From contig JAIWOG010000210.1 of the NCBI GenBank assembly GCA_020217035.1, positions 1 to 10,688 of the forward strand: DNA of 10,688 nucleotides, read 5' to 3'. Every line of letters starts with the position of its first letter. Positions within the stretch are counted from its first letter, which is position 1. The DNA comes from Magnetospirillum sp. (GTDB lineage: Bacteria > Pseudomonadota > Alphaproteobacteria > Rhodospirillales > Magnetospirillaceae). The position numbers and the translations under genes were made by a program. Below the pieces are notes generated by a model. It did no database searches, was not told the origin of the DNA, and saw nothing but the letters and a program-made list of their open reading frames with translations. Positions 1 to 7,008 of the stretch are shown one piece after another.

Positions 1-134
1 CCCAAGGCGCGGGCCACCGGGCGGAAAGCCAGGCCGACGACCACGAAGAAGGCGACACCGACCCAGAACGAGGCGTCCGCGTAGAACGGAACGGCGGCAT
101 GGGCGGCGTCGGCGGCGTAAGCGACGGAGATCAT
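1..134 (-). CDS. atpF: F0F1 ATP synthase subunit b, N-terminal part (cut by the left edge)
   Basis: Forty-four codons of the N terminus are present, beginning at an ATG whose first base is 134. After a short polar start the peptide has a single hydrophobic segment, about residues 22-37, followed by a basic FRPVAR turn into the cytoplasm. This is the usual layout of the membrane anchor of subunit b, the peripheral stalk that holds F1 against F0. The dimerisation helix and the F1-binding end lie outside the window. The start ATG overlaps the TGA stop of the preceding b' gene in an ATGA (131-134), which suggests translational coupling so that b and b' are made in equal amounts. The assignment rests more on operon position and the anchor than on length. 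Confidence 0.88.
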   Translation of the reverse strand, partial: MISVAYAADAAHAAVPFYADASFWVGVAFFVVVGLAFRPVARAL

Positions 135-625
135 TGGCCGGCCTCCTTCAGGGCGGCGGCGACAGCCGCTTCCAGCTGGGCCTGATCGGCGGCACCGCCC
201 ACCAGACGGGCGACGGTGGCGCCAGCCACGTCCAGGGCAACCTCGCGAACATTGTTCAACGCGGCGTCCTTGGCGGCGGCGATGCGGGTTTCACCCGCCT
301 TGATCTGCTCGGCCAGCTTGGCATTCAGCTCGCGGGTGCGTTCCTCGGCCTGCTTGGCCAAACGCTCGCTCGCTTCCTTGATGACGGAATGGGCATGAGC
401 CCGCGACTCGGACAGCGCCTTTTCATAGGCGGCCACGGCGGCTTCCGCCTCGGCCTTCAATTGCGCAGCCTTGTCGAGATTGTCGTCGATCTTGCGCTGA
501 CGCTCGTCCAGGACGGCGCCGATCTTCGGCAGGGCCACCTTCGCCATCAGGACGTAAAGGGTGATAAAGGTGACGGCCAGCCAGAAGAGCTGGGGCGCGA
601 AGAACGCCGGATCGAACTGGGGCAT
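131..625 (-). CDS. atpF': F0F1 ATP synthase subunit b'
   Basis: The 164-residue protein has one N-terminal membrane segment (about residues 11-31), a short KVALPKIG turn, then a long alanine-, glutamate- and lysine-rich helix with [17 protein letters not shown] repeats. This is the architecture of the b/b' stator stalk. Alphaproteobacteria, cyanobacteria and chloroplasts use a b/b' heterodimer in place of the b homodimer of E. coli, so two adjacent b-type genes are expected here. The b' copy is the one directly after atpE, and its N terminus ([16 protein letters not shown]) fits that family. The ATG at 625 is supported by an AGGAG at 633-637 with seven bases between. It overlaps atpF by four bases. 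It is separated from atpE by 109 bp holding notable hairpins. Confidence 0.93.
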   Translation of the reverse strand: MPQFDPAFFAPQLFWLAVTFITLYVLMAKVALPKIGAVLDERQRKIDDNLDKAAQLKAEAEAAVAAYEKALSESRAHAHSVIKEASERLAKQAEERTRELNAKLAEQIKAGETRIAAAKDAALNNVREVALDVAGATVARLVGGAADQAQLEAAVAAALKEAGQ

Positions 626-640
626 CCCGATGCTCCTGAA

Positions 641-703
641 CGGTTTTTATAACCGGGACATCGGAGCGGCAGGCTGCCGTGACGTGGATCATCCCGTCAC
701 GGC
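641..703 (-). other. Hairpin cluster between atpE and atpF'
   Basis: The transcript from the minus strand would carry, in order, a perfect 9-bp stem (arms 695-703 and 676-684, GCCGTGACG and its complement, loop of 10), a 5-bp stem with a 3-base loop (675-679 with 667-671), and a 5-bp stem next to the atpF' ribosome site (651-655 with 641-645). The first two share bases 676-679 and cannot form together. No run of U follows the first stem, so it is not a classical terminator. Subunit c is needed at about ten copies per enzyme, so an mRNA processing or stability element after atpE is a reasonable reading. Function is inferred. Confidence 0.5.
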
Positions 704-734
704 GCCATCCGTTCCGAAGGAGAACGTCGCCTGA

Positions 735-959
735 TTAGGCGAACAGCACCATCAGCGCCACGACCAGGGCGAACAGCGCGATAGCTTCGGTCACGGCGAA
801 GCCGATCCAGCCGTACAGCTCGACATTGGCCTTGGCGGCGGGGTTACGGCCGACGGTGGCGATCAGGTTCGCCCAGATGTTGCCCACGCCGATACCCGAA
901 CCAATCATGCCGATGGCGGCCAGACCAGCACCAATGAACTTAGCAGCGCTCGCTTCCAT
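735..959 (-). CDS. atpE: F0F1 ATP synthase subunit c (proteolipid)
   Basis: The 74-residue hairpin protein has two membrane helices (about 8-32 and 49-73) joined by the polar RNP loop (residues 38-40), the contact with the central stalk. Helix 1 carries the glycine-packing pattern GSGIGVG (20-26). Helix 2 carries the ion-binding carboxylate Glu58 in FAVTEAIALF. No sodium-coordinating Gln/Thr signature is obvious, so a proton-driven ring is expected. The protein forms the rotating ring of F0. A strong AAGGAG (968-973) lies eight bases from the ATG at 959, which fits the need for more c than any other subunit. It lies 67 bp after atpB and before the hairpin cluster at 641-703. Length and motifs match alphaproteobacterial c subunits. 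Confidence 0.97.
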   Translation of the reverse strand: MEASAAKFIGAGLAAIGMIGSGIGVGNIWANLIATVGRNPAAKANVELYGWIGFAVTEAIALFALVVALMVLFA

Positions 960-967
960 AACCTTAA

Positions 968-973
968 CTCCTT
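968..973 (-). promoter_or_regulatory. Strong ribosome binding site of atpE
   Basis: AAGGAG reads on the minus strand eight bases before the atpE ATG. It is among the best Shine-Dalgarno matches in the window and precedes the gene whose product is needed in the largest number. Confidence 0.8.
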
Positions 974-1026
974 CGATGAAAACCGAAAAAACCGTTGTTC
1001 AACTGATACCCGTTGCCACCCAGTGC

Positions 1027-1749
1027 TTAGTGCATGTGGATGGCGTCATGCAGGTAAATGCACGACAGGATGGTGAAAACATAGGCCTGCAACATGGCGA
1101 TACCGAATTCCAGCACCGTCACCGCGCCCAGGAAGGCGAAGGGGACGACGCCGAACACGCCCAGCGCCACCACGAAACCGCCCAACACCTTCAGGATGAT
1201 GTGGCCCACCGTCATGTTGGCGAACAAACGAACGGCGAGGCTGAAGGGACGCGAGAAGTACGAGATGACTTCGATCGGCACCAGGATCACCGCGGTGGCG
1301 AGCGGGGCGCCTTCGGGGAAGAACATGCGCAGGAAGTGGGTTCCATGACGGGCGAAACCGATGATGGTGACGCCGATGAACACCACGATGGCCATGCCGA
1401 AGGTGACGATGACATGGCTGGTGTAGGTGAAAGCGCCGGGAACCATGCCCAGCAAGTTGCCGGCCAGCACGAACATGAACAAGGTGAAGATGAAGGGGAA
1501 ATACTTCCGCCCCGCGCTTCCCACGTTGTCGCGCAACATGCCGGCGATGAATTCGTAGAACACTTCGGCCATGGACTGCCAGCGGCCGGGCACCAGGGCC
1601 CGCGAGCGGACCGAGAGCGTCAGGAACGCGGTGACCAGCACCACGGCAATCACCATCATCACCGCCGAGTTGGTGAACGAAATGTCCACGCCACCGACTT
1701 CCAGGGGGATGAGGGGCTTGATCTTGAACTGCTCGATCGGATTGGCCAC
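1027..1749 (-). CDS. atpB: F0F1 ATP synthase subunit a
   Basis: The 240-residue membrane protein forms the static half of the proton channel against the c ring. The essential arginine is Arg174 in FSLAVRLFANM, matching Arg210 of E. coli. His183 stands nine residues later, where E. coli has Glu219, and Glu214 stands seven residues before Gln221, where E. coli has His245. This His/Glu exchange is the common state outside enterobacteria. Membrane helices are visible at roughly 27-47, 84-105, 112-133, 150-165, 176-200 and 203-235. The start is GTG at 1749, set by AGGAG (1756-1760) six bases away. That site overlaps the TAG stop of atpI, so translation of the two is probably coupled. The protein is slightly short of the E. 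coli form (271) because of a shorter N terminus, as in other alphaproteobacteria. Confidence 0.97.
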   Translation of the reverse strand: MANPIEQFKIKPLIPLEVGGVDISFTNSAVMMVIAVVLVTAFLTLSVRSRALVPGRWQSMAEVFYEFIAGMLRDNVGSAGRKYFPFIFTLFMFVLAGNLLGMVPGAFTYTSHVIVTFGMAIVVFIGVTIIGFARHGTHFLRMFFPEGAPLATAVILVPIEVISYFSRPFSLAVRLFANMTVGHIILKVLGGFVVALGVFGVVPFAFLGAVTVLEFGIAMLQAYVFTILSCIYLHDAIHMH

Positions 1750-1758
1750 GAGAGTCTC

Positions 1759-2115
1759 CTACTTGTCCTTCTGTCGCTCCGCCAGCCTACGCTGGGCAGC
1801 ACCCATACCCACGGTCGCGTCCATGCCCTTGGCGGCGCGGTAGGCGTTCATCACGCCGGCGGCCCCGCCCAACAGCAGGAACAGCACCATCAACCAAGGG
1901 GTCGTCCCCAGCAGGCGGTCCAGGACATACCCCAAACCGACCCCCACGGCAACACCCGCGACGAATTCGATGGACAGCCGCATCCCCAGACCGATCCCGC
2001 TTGACGCCGTGCGCCGCCCAGGTCCGTCACCGGTTTTCTCGGCTTCCCGCTCGCGCGCGGCGCGAATGCGGGCATCGAGTTCGTCGAACGAAGAATGCTG
2101 TTGCTGCTCATCCAT
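1759..2115 (-). CDS. atpI: ATP synthase accessory protein AtpI
   Basis: The 118-residue protein has a charged N-terminal stretch (FDELDARIRAAREREAEK, 10-27), two membrane helices (about 46-68 and 74-95) with a short turn at DRLLGTTP, and a basic tail. This is the AtpI/F0F1 assembly family found at the head of bacterial atp operons. AtpI is thought to help c-ring assembly or, with a partner, ion transport, and is dispensable in several bacteria. The ATG at 2115 is preferred because the conserved part begins there and a GGGGG run lies about ten bases upstream. An in-frame GTG at 2151 would add 12 residues without a ribosome site and would leave a leader of only about 15 bases after the predicted promoter. 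The TAG stop lies inside the ribosome site of atpB. Confidence 0.88.
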   Translation of the reverse strand: MDEQQQHSSFDELDARIRAAREREAEKTGDGPGRRTASSGIGLGMRLSIEFVAGVAVGVGLGYVLDRLLGTTPWLMVLFLLLGGAAGVMNAYRAAKGMDATVGMGAAQRRLAERQKDK

Positions 2116-2172
2116 TTCGTGCGAGCCCCCTGCACTCCCCGTTCTGGTCACTTCAGTGCCAAAAGCGCGGGC

Positions 2173-2201
2173 ACCATAAGGGGTGCGTTGGCTGGTGTCA
2201 A
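2173..2201 (-). promoter_or_regulatory. Probable sigma-70 promoter of the atp F0 operon
   Basis: On the minus strand a perfect -35 box TTGACA (2196-2201) is followed by exactly 17 bases and then TATGGT (2173-2178), four of six matches to the -10 consensus. AT-rich DNA lies upstream at about 2208-2250 and could act as an UP element in this otherwise GC-rich sequence. Transcription would start near 2166, about 50 bases before atpI. It is the best promoter match in the window and sits just where the operon needs one. Confidence 0.72.
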
Positions 2202-2253
2202 GACCTCAAACCACTAAATATAGTATGTTGATTTCGCACGGAAATTTTTGCAT

Positions 2254-2272
2254 CCCCCAACCCGTTCGGGGG
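2254..2272 (-). terminator. GC-rich hairpin downstream of smc, possible terminator
   Basis: Arms CCCCC (2268-2272) and GGGGG (2254-2258) enclose a further AAC/GTT pairing with a one-base bulge. On the minus strand the stem is followed by ATGCAAAAATTT, which is A-rich first, so it is not a textbook Rho-independent site. It stands between smc and the atp promoter and could insulate them. Confidence 0.35.
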
Positions 2273-2309
2273 TCTTGTCGCTGCACTGCGAGAGATTCCG
2301 CCCCTCCCC

Positions 2310-2326
2310 GAAGGGGTAGCCCCTTC
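2310..2326 (-). terminator. Hairpin directly after the smc stop codon
   Basis: GAAGGGG and CCCCTTC form a perfect 7-bp stem with a 3-base loop, beginning nine bases after the smc TGA. A competing 4-bp stem, CCCC/GGGG around GAA (2306-2316), shares its bases. There is no U tract, so termination may need Rho, or the hairpin may simply protect the 3' end of the message. Confidence 0.45.
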
Positions 2327-2335
2327 TCCACCAGT

Positions 2336-5300
2336 TCAGGCAGGAACCGAGGAATCAGTGATCGCCTCGGCACCGGCCAGGTCCACCGACACCAATTGCG
2401 ACACGCCCCGCTCGGCCATGGTGACGCCGTACAGGCGGTCCATGCGGGCCATGGTCATGCGGTGGTGGGTGACGATCAGGAAGCGGGTGCGGGTGGTCTT
2501 GGCGATGCCTTCCACCAGGCTGCAAAAGCGGTCGACGTTGGCGTCGTCCAGCGGTGCGTCCACTTCGTCCAGCACGCAGATGGGCGCCGGGTTGATCAGG
2601 AAGACGGCGAAGATCAAGGCCAGCGCGGTCAACGCCTGCTCGCCGCCCGACAGCAGCGACAGCACCTGCATGCGCTTGCCCGGCGGCGAGGCCATGATTT
2701 CAAGGCCGGCTTCCAAGGGGTCGTCGGATTCGGTCAGGGCCAGATGGGCACGGCCGCCGCCGAACAGCTTGATGAACAGGTCGCGGAAATGCTGGTCCAC
2801 CTGGTTGAACGAGGCCAGCAGACGCTCGCGCCCTTCCTTGTTCAATTCGGCGATGCCATGGCGCAACTTGGCGATGGCGGCCACCAGGTCATCGGCCTCG
2901 GCCCGCATGGCGCCCATGCGTTCTTCCAGTTCGGTCACTTCCTGCTCGGCCCGCAGGTTGACCGGCCCCATGTTGTCGCGCTCGCGCATCAGGCGGTCCA
3001 ACTTGGACTGCAAGTCCTGATGATCGGGGCGTTCCTCGTCCACCAGGCCGGCGATGTCGCGCAATTGTTCCGGGCTCATGTCCAGGCGTTCGGCGATGCG
3101 GCCGGCGACGTTGCGGCATTGTTGGTCGGCGGCGGCCACCGCCGCCTCGCGGCGGATGCGATCCTCGCGGGATTGGGCCAAGGCGGCCTCGGCGGCACGC
3201 ACGGCGCGGTCGGTGTCGGCCTGGGCGGCTTCCGCCTGGGCCAAAACGTCGGCTGATTGCTTGCGGGCGGCTTCCGCCGCTTCCAGACGGTCCAGCAAGT
3301 CGGCGCGGCGACGGGCGAAGCTGTCGGGCATGGAGGCCAGACGCTCGATCTCCAGCATGATGGACTCGCGCCGTTCGCTCAGTTCCTCGACATGGGCGCG
3401 GGCGGAATCGGCGCGGCGACGCCATTGTTCCATGTCGCCGGCGATGGCGTCCAGGCGGCGCTTGCGTTCGCCCACCTCGCGGATAATGCGGTCCAGGGCG
3501 GACCGCGCCTCGACCAGGGCGGAACGGCGTTCGGCCAGGTCGGCTCGCAAGGAATTGACCCGGTCCTTGCCTTCGTCGGCCTGGGGGAAGCCAGCCACGG
3601 TTTCGCGGGCCATCAGCAATTCGGCTTCCGCTTCCTCGAAATCGCCGGCCGCCGCCTCGGCTTGTTCGGCCAGGGCGTTCATGCGCGATTCGTGCGCGGC
3701 GAAACGCTGCGCCAACTTGGAATGTTCCTCACGGGCCTTGGCGGTTTCGGTTTCGGCCCGACGCACCGCTTCCTTGGCGGCGCGTTCGTTGAGCGTGGCT
3801 TCCTCCACCGCCTCGGCGGCCTGCCGAGCCTTGGATTCCGCGTCCTCGACGCCCAGTTCGGCATCTTCCAGCCGGGCCTCCAACTCGCGCAGGCGGTTGC
3901 GCTGCGCCAAACGCACCGCCATGGCGCTGGGCGCCCCGGCCCGCGCCGTGAAACCGTCCCAGCGGAACAGATCGCCATCTCGGGTCACCAGCACTTGCCC
4001 GGCAGCCAATTGGCCACGCAGGGATTCGCCGCCGGCCGCGTCGGCCACCACGCCGACCTGCGACAGCGCACGGGCCAGGGCGGTGGGCGCGGTGACGTGG
4101 CGGGTCAGCGGATCGATGCCGGCGGGCAAAGAGGGCGGGTTGTCCATGCCCCCCAAGGCGGTCCAATGCAATGGCGCGTCCTGGTCCAGCGAGGCGTTGA
4201 GGTCCTCGCCCAAGGCGGCCGCCAAGGCCGGCTCGAACCCGGAAGCGGCGGAAACCTGATCCAGCACCGGCGGAAAGTCGCCACCGGCGCTTTGCGCCAA
4301 CACATTTTTCAGCGCGTCGGCTTCCGCCTTCAGGCGGCCGCGGGCGGTGGTGGCGGCTTGCAGGGCGTCGCGAGCGGAATCACGCGCCGCCTGGGCCTGG
4401 ATGCGGCGCTTGTCCCAATCCTCGGCCTCGGCGCGGCTTTCCTCCAGATATTCCAGCGCCGATTCCAAATCCATCTCGGCCGCCGTCAGGTCGGAGCGGT
4501 CCACCCCTTCCTGTTCCGCCTGCTGAAGCTGGGCCTGGACTTGCGCCACCCGGTCGCGCAGCCGGTCGCGGCGGGTTTCGGCGTCCTGCAAGCGACGCAG
4601 CGCGGTGGCCCGCTCGGCATCGGCGGCGGCCACCTCGTCCATCAGCTTGGACAATTCCTTTTCCGACGCCGCCACCGCCTGCACCGCCGTCTCCATGGCG
4701 GCTTCCGCCTCGGCGCGGCCGTCTTCCTCGCCCATGGCGGCTTCCGCCAGCATCTCCTGTTCGGCGGCCAAGCGGTCCACCGCCCCTTGCGCGTCCTCGG
4801 CGCGGGCATGTTCGCGGGCCAGGTCGGCGCCGGCCTGGGACAGCCGGGCTTCCAGGTCGCGGCGGGTTTCGGCCAAACGGCCTTCTTCCGATTCAAGTTG
4901 TTCGCGTTCGATGACCAGCCGCTGCCAAGCGGCCTCGACCTCGCCATGGTGGCGGCGCAGTTCCGGCAAGCCCGCCGCCGCCTCGGCCTGGGCGGTGGCG
5001 GCGATGGCCGCCAGTTCGGTGGCTTCCTCGACCTTGAGGTCGGCTTCCTTCAGACCTTGGCGGGCGGCGTCGACCATGGCCAGGGCTTCCAGCCACGACA
5101 GGTACAGAACCTGCGCCTCGATGGTGCGGATCTGTTCGGAAAGCGTCCGGTAACGTTGGGCTTGGCGGGCTTGGCGTTGCAAGCCCTTCAACTGCTCGTC
5201 CAAGGTGGCCAGCACGTCGTCCAGACGGGCCAGGTTGGTCTCGGCGTTCTTCAGGCGCAGTTCAGCCTCGTGGCGGCGGGAGTAAAGCCCCGAGATGCCG

Positions 5301-5803
5301 GCGGCTTCTTCCAGCAGGCCACGCCGTTCCGCCGGCTTGGCGTTGATCAGGGCGCCGACCCGACCCTGACTGACCAGCCCCGACGACCGTGCCCCGGTGG
5401 AGGCGTCGGCGAACAGCAACTGGACGTCGCGGGCCCGCGTCTCACGCGCGTTGATACGGTAGCTGGAACCCTGGCCGCGTTCGATGCGGCGGACGACTTC
5501 CAATTCGTCGATGTCGAACTGAGGCGGCGCGGTGCGCGCCGAATTGTCCAACGCCACCAGTACCTCGGCGACATTGCGGGCGGGCCGCCCCGAGGTGCCG
5601 CCGAAGATGACGTCGTCCATCTCGCCGCCGCGCATCTGCCGGGCCGAGGTCTCGCCCATCACCCAGCGCAGCGCCTCGATCAGGTTGGACTTGCCGCAGC
5701 CGTTGGGGCCGACCACCCCGGTCATGCCGGGTTCGATCAACAATTCGGTGGCGTCGACGAACGACTTGAACCCCGACAGCCTGAGCTTGGTGAACTGGAT
5801 CAC
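2336..5803 (-). CDS. smc: Chromosome segregation protein SMC
   Basis: The 1155-residue cytoplasmic ATPase compacts and aligns the chromosome arms, normally with ScpA and ScpB (not in this window). The N-terminal head has Walker A GPNGCGKSN (32-40), the arginine-containing loop around 51-60 and the Q-loop SQGRVG (145-150). Coiled coil 1 spans about 165-505, the hinge about 508-625 and coiled coil 2 about 630-1000. The C-terminal head has the ABC signature LSGGEQ (1051-1056), Walker B with the catalytic glutamate in CVLDEVDAPLDD (1076-1087) and the switch histidine in VTHHR (1111-1115). All ATPase elements are intact. The hinge is short, and its end reads WDGFTARAG where many SMCs have a glycine-rich GGxxTGG motif. 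The start is GTG at 5803 with only a weak GGGGGA upstream. The gene lies 31 bp after the DsbA-like gene and is probably co-transcribed with it. Confidence 0.97.
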   Translation of the reverse strand: MIQFTKLRLSGFKSFVDATELLIEPGMTGVVGPNGCGKSNLIEALRWVMGETSARQMRGGEMDDVIFGGTSGRPARNVAEVLVALDNSARTAPPQFDIDELEVVRRIERGQGSSYRINARETRARDVQLLFADASTGARSSGLVSQGRVGALINAKPAERRGLLEEAAGISGLYSRRHEAELRLKNAETNLARLDDVLATLDEQLKGLQRQARQAQRYRTLSEQIRTIEAQVLYLSWLEALAMVDAARQGLKEADLKVEEATELAAIAATAQAEAAAGLPELRRHHGEVEAAWQRLVIEREQLESEEGRLAETRRDLEARLSQAGADLAREHARAEDAQGAVDRLAAEQEMLAEAAMGEEDGRAEAEAAMETAVQAVAASEKELSKLMDEVAAADAERATALRRLQDAETRRDRLRDRVAQVQAQLQQAEQEGVDRSDLTAAEMDLESALEYLEESRAEAEDWDKRRIQAQAARDSARDALQAATTARGRLKAEADALKNVLAQSAGGDFPPVLDQVSAASGFEPALAAALGEDLNASLDQDAPLHWTALGGMDNPPSLPAGIDPLTRHVTAPTALARALSQVGVVADAAGGESLRGQLAAGQVLVTRDGDLFRWDGFTARAGAPSAMAVRLAQRNRLRELEARLEDAELGVEDAESKARQAAEAVEEATLNERAAKEAVRRAETETAKAREEHSKLAQRFAAHESRMNALAEQAEAAAGDFEEAEAELLMARETVAGFPQADEGKDRVNSLRADLAERRSALVEARSALDRIIREVGERKRRLDAIAGDMEQWRRRADSARAHVEELSERRESIMLEIERLASMPDSFARRRADLLDRLEAAEAARKQSADVLAQAEAAQADTDRAVRAAEAALAQSREDRIRREAAVAAADQQCRNVAGRIAERLDMSPEQLRDIAGLVDEERPDHQDLQSKLDRLMRERDNMGPVNLRAEQEVTELEERMGAMRAEADDLVAAIAKLRHGIAELNKEGRERLLASFNQVDQHFRDLFIKLFGGGRAHLALTESDDPLEAGLEIMASPPGKRMQVLSLLSGGEQALTALALIFAVFLINPAPICVLDEVDAPLDDANVDRFCSLVEGIAKTTRTRFLIVTHHRMTMARMDRLYGVTMAERGVSQLVSVDLAGAEAITDSSVPA

Positions 5804-5834
5804 CCCGGCACGTCCCCCAACGACGCTGTGGTGC

Positions 5835-6437
5835 TTACTTCGCCGCCTCGGTCAGGATCTTGTTGAACTCGGCGTAAGGCAAGGCGCCGACCACCAGCTT
5901 TCCGTTGACCAGGAACGAAGGGGTGGAATCCACCTTGAAGGTCTCGTGGGCGTGTTCGGCCCGCTTCTGGATGCCCTCGAACAGATCCTGGCGTTGCAGG
6001 CAGGCATCCACGTCGGCCCCGGTCAGCCCGGCCAGACGCACGGTCTTCTTCAGGGTGTCCAGCGGGTCCTTGGACCCCAGCCACTTGTCCTGGTTTTCCA
6101 TGATCAGGCCCAGCACGCCGAAATAACGGTCCGGGCCGGCGCAATGGGCGATCATCGAGGCGCCCAGCGACAGGCCGGCGGGACCGGTGGGGAAGTCGCG
6201 ATAGATCAGCTTGGCCTTGCCGGTGTCGACCCAGTTCTTCTTGATCTCGGGCAGGGTCTGCTTGTGGAAGGTGGCGCAATGGCCGCAGGTGGTGGAAGCG
6301 TATTCGATGATGGTGATCGGCGCGTCCGCCTTGCCCAGAACCTGGTCGATGGGGAAGGTGTCGTCCTTGCCGGCGGCCTGGGCGGACAGGGCGGACAGGG
6401 ACACAAACGCGGCGCACAGCCAAGCGGCAACCTTCAC
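5835..6437 (-). CDS. Secreted DsbA-like thiol:disulfide oxidoreductase
   Basis: This is a thioredoxin-fold protein of the DsbA/Thioredoxin_4 type, 200 residues with the start chosen here. A signal peptide covers about residues 1-22 (hydrophobic core, then SAQAA). The active site is Cys51-Gly-His-Cys54 in ASTTCGHCATF, and the cis-proline loop is Thr172-Pro173 in VDSTPSFLVNG. Two more cysteines, 99 and 146, lie in the helical insert. Such proteins oxidise or isomerise disulfides in the periplasm. Cys-Gly-His-Cys resembles the DsbA Cys-Pro-His-Cys site. The start is GTG at 6437, because AAGGAG (6446-6451) lies eight bases upstream. The in-frame GTG at 6446 uses the last base of that same AAGGAG and cannot be served by it. 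It is followed after 31 bp by smc. DsbA versus DsbC/G-like activity cannot be decided from sequence. Confidence 0.9.
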   Translation of the reverse strand: MKVAAWLCAAFVSLSALSAQAAGKDDTFPIDQVLGKADAPITIIEYASTTCGHCATFHKQTLPEIKKNWVDTGKAKLIYRDFPTGPAGLSLGASMIAHCAGPDRYFGVLGLIMENQDKWLGSKDPLDTLKKTVRLAGLTGADVDACLQRQDLFEGIQKRAEHAHETFKVDSTPSFLVNGKLVVGALPYAEFNKILTEAAK

Positions 6438-6445
6438 GGGCTTCA

Positions 6446-6451
6446 CTCCTT
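6446..6451 (-). promoter_or_regulatory. Ribosome binding site that fixes the start of the DsbA-like gene
   Basis: AAGGAG on the minus strand is eight bases from GTG at 6437. It overlaps the other possible GTG at 6446, which is thereby ruled out as the main start. Confidence 0.75.
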
Positions 6452-6466
6452 CACAAATCTGGGCGG

Positions 6467-6495
6467 ATATTAGGCGTCGAATGGGGCGGGTTCAA
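6467..6495 (-). promoter_or_regulatory. Candidate promoter for the dsbA-like/smc unit
   Basis: On the minus strand TTGAAC (6490-6495, four of six) is separated by 17 bases from TAATAT (6467-6472, four of six). The -35 box contains the TGA stop of the DciA-like gene. Transcription would begin near 6460 and leave a leader of about 23 bases with the ribosome site in it. Read-through from the upstream gene remains possible, since the gap is only 54 bp. Confidence 0.45.
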
Positions 6496-6980
6496 GGCTT
6501 GGCGGCGATGTGACGGCCCAAGCGTTCCAGCACCGCCTTCAATTCGGGGTCGTCGACCCGCTCCAGCGCGTGCGTCAGTTGGGCTTGCGCCTGGGACGCC
6601 AAGGGCGGCGGCGGGGCCGGTGGCTGGTTTCGGGGCGGCAACGGCCCATGGCGCAGTTTCAGCCGCGCCACCGCCGCCCAGCCGAAATAGCCGTTGATAC
6701 GCTCCAGGATCAACGGTTCCAAATGCTGCAACTCGGTGGCGAAGGCGGAATTGGCCAGCTTGATTTCCAAGGTGCCGCCACTGCGCTCGCCCTTGGCGAA
6801 GCGCACCCTGATCGGCAGGGTATAGGACGCCACCGCAGCCCCCACGATGGCCGGCCAGTCGACGACCATGGCGCCGCCGGCGAAGCCTTGGCGGCCGAAG
6901 ATGGGGCGGGTCAGCGTTCCCACCGGAACACCCACCGCCACCATGCCGTATCGTCTTTGGTCGTGCTTGTCCGCGCTCAT
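6492..6980 (-). CDS. DciA-like protein (DUF721 family), probable helicase-loading factor
   Basis: The 162-residue protein has a central DUF721/DciA domain at about 22-112, recognisable from WPAIVGAAVASYTLPIRV, then GTLEIKLANSAFATELQHLEP, then ILERINGYFGWAAVARLKL. It is followed by a proline-rich linker (113-127) and a C-terminal helical tail (about 129-160). DciA is known to interact with the replicative helicase DnaB and help load it in bacteria that lack DnaC. This is a family inference for the present gene. The start is taken at ATG 6980. A GTG at 6986 would add two residues, and neither has a clear ribosome site, so a leaderless or weakly translated start is possible. It is divergent from mutY with only 35 bp between start codons and lies upstream of the DsbA-like gene on the same strand. 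Confidence 0.8.
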   Translation of the reverse strand: MSADKHDQRRYGMVAVGVPVGTLTRPIFGRQGFAGGAMVVDWPAIVGAAVASYTLPIRVRFAKGERSGGTLEIKLANSAFATELQHLEPLILERINGYFGWAAVARLKLRHGPLPPRNQPPAPPPPLASQAQAQLTHALERVDDPELKAVLERLGRHIAAKP

Positions 6981-6995
6981 GGACACAAGGATAAG
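6967..6995 (+). promoter_or_regulatory. Weak candidate promoter for mutY
   Basis: TTGTCC (6967-6972) and GATAAG (6990-6995), each four of six to consensus, are spaced by 17 bases. The -35 box lies inside the start of the divergent DciA-like gene. Transcription would begin near 7002. GC-rich DNA gives such matches by chance, so this is a suggestion only. Confidence 0.3.
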
Positions 6996-7008
6996 GCACG
7001 GGATAAGG
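6989..7008. repeat. Two direct copies of GGATAAGG between divergent starts
   Basis: GGATAAGG occurs at 6989-6996 and 7001-7008, 12 bases apart start to start, in the 35-bp gap between the DciA-like gene and mutY. The second copy supplies the AAGG that serves as ribosome site for mutY. The first may be part of a promoter. A shared regulatory role is possible but unproven. Confidence 0.4.

Noticed and set aside
641..660. Run of T followed by ATAACCG as a Rho-independent terminator before atpF'
   Set aside because: The T run is on the plus strand, inside the loop and stem of a 5-bp hairpin. On the transcribed strand there is no U tract after a stem, and terminating here would cut the operon.
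826..2004. Plus-strand open frame (392 codons) opposite atpE, atpB and atpI
   Set aside because: It runs across three recognised genes and their gaps and has the His/Gln/Asp-rich look of reversed membrane-protein codons, with no domain or ribosome site.
3220..4750. Recurring GGCGGCTTCCGCC, a small palindrome found several times in smc and once in atpF'
   Set aside because: On the coding strand it spells Ala-Glu-Ala with preferred codons, as expected in alanine/glutamate-rich coiled coils, so no separate role is needed.
3257..5866. Very long plus-strand open frame (869 codons) opposite smc
   Set aside because: It is the antisense of smc. Its composition (glycine, glutamine, histidine, arginine rich) is the mirror of the coiled-coil codons, while smc has all ABC ATPase motifs.
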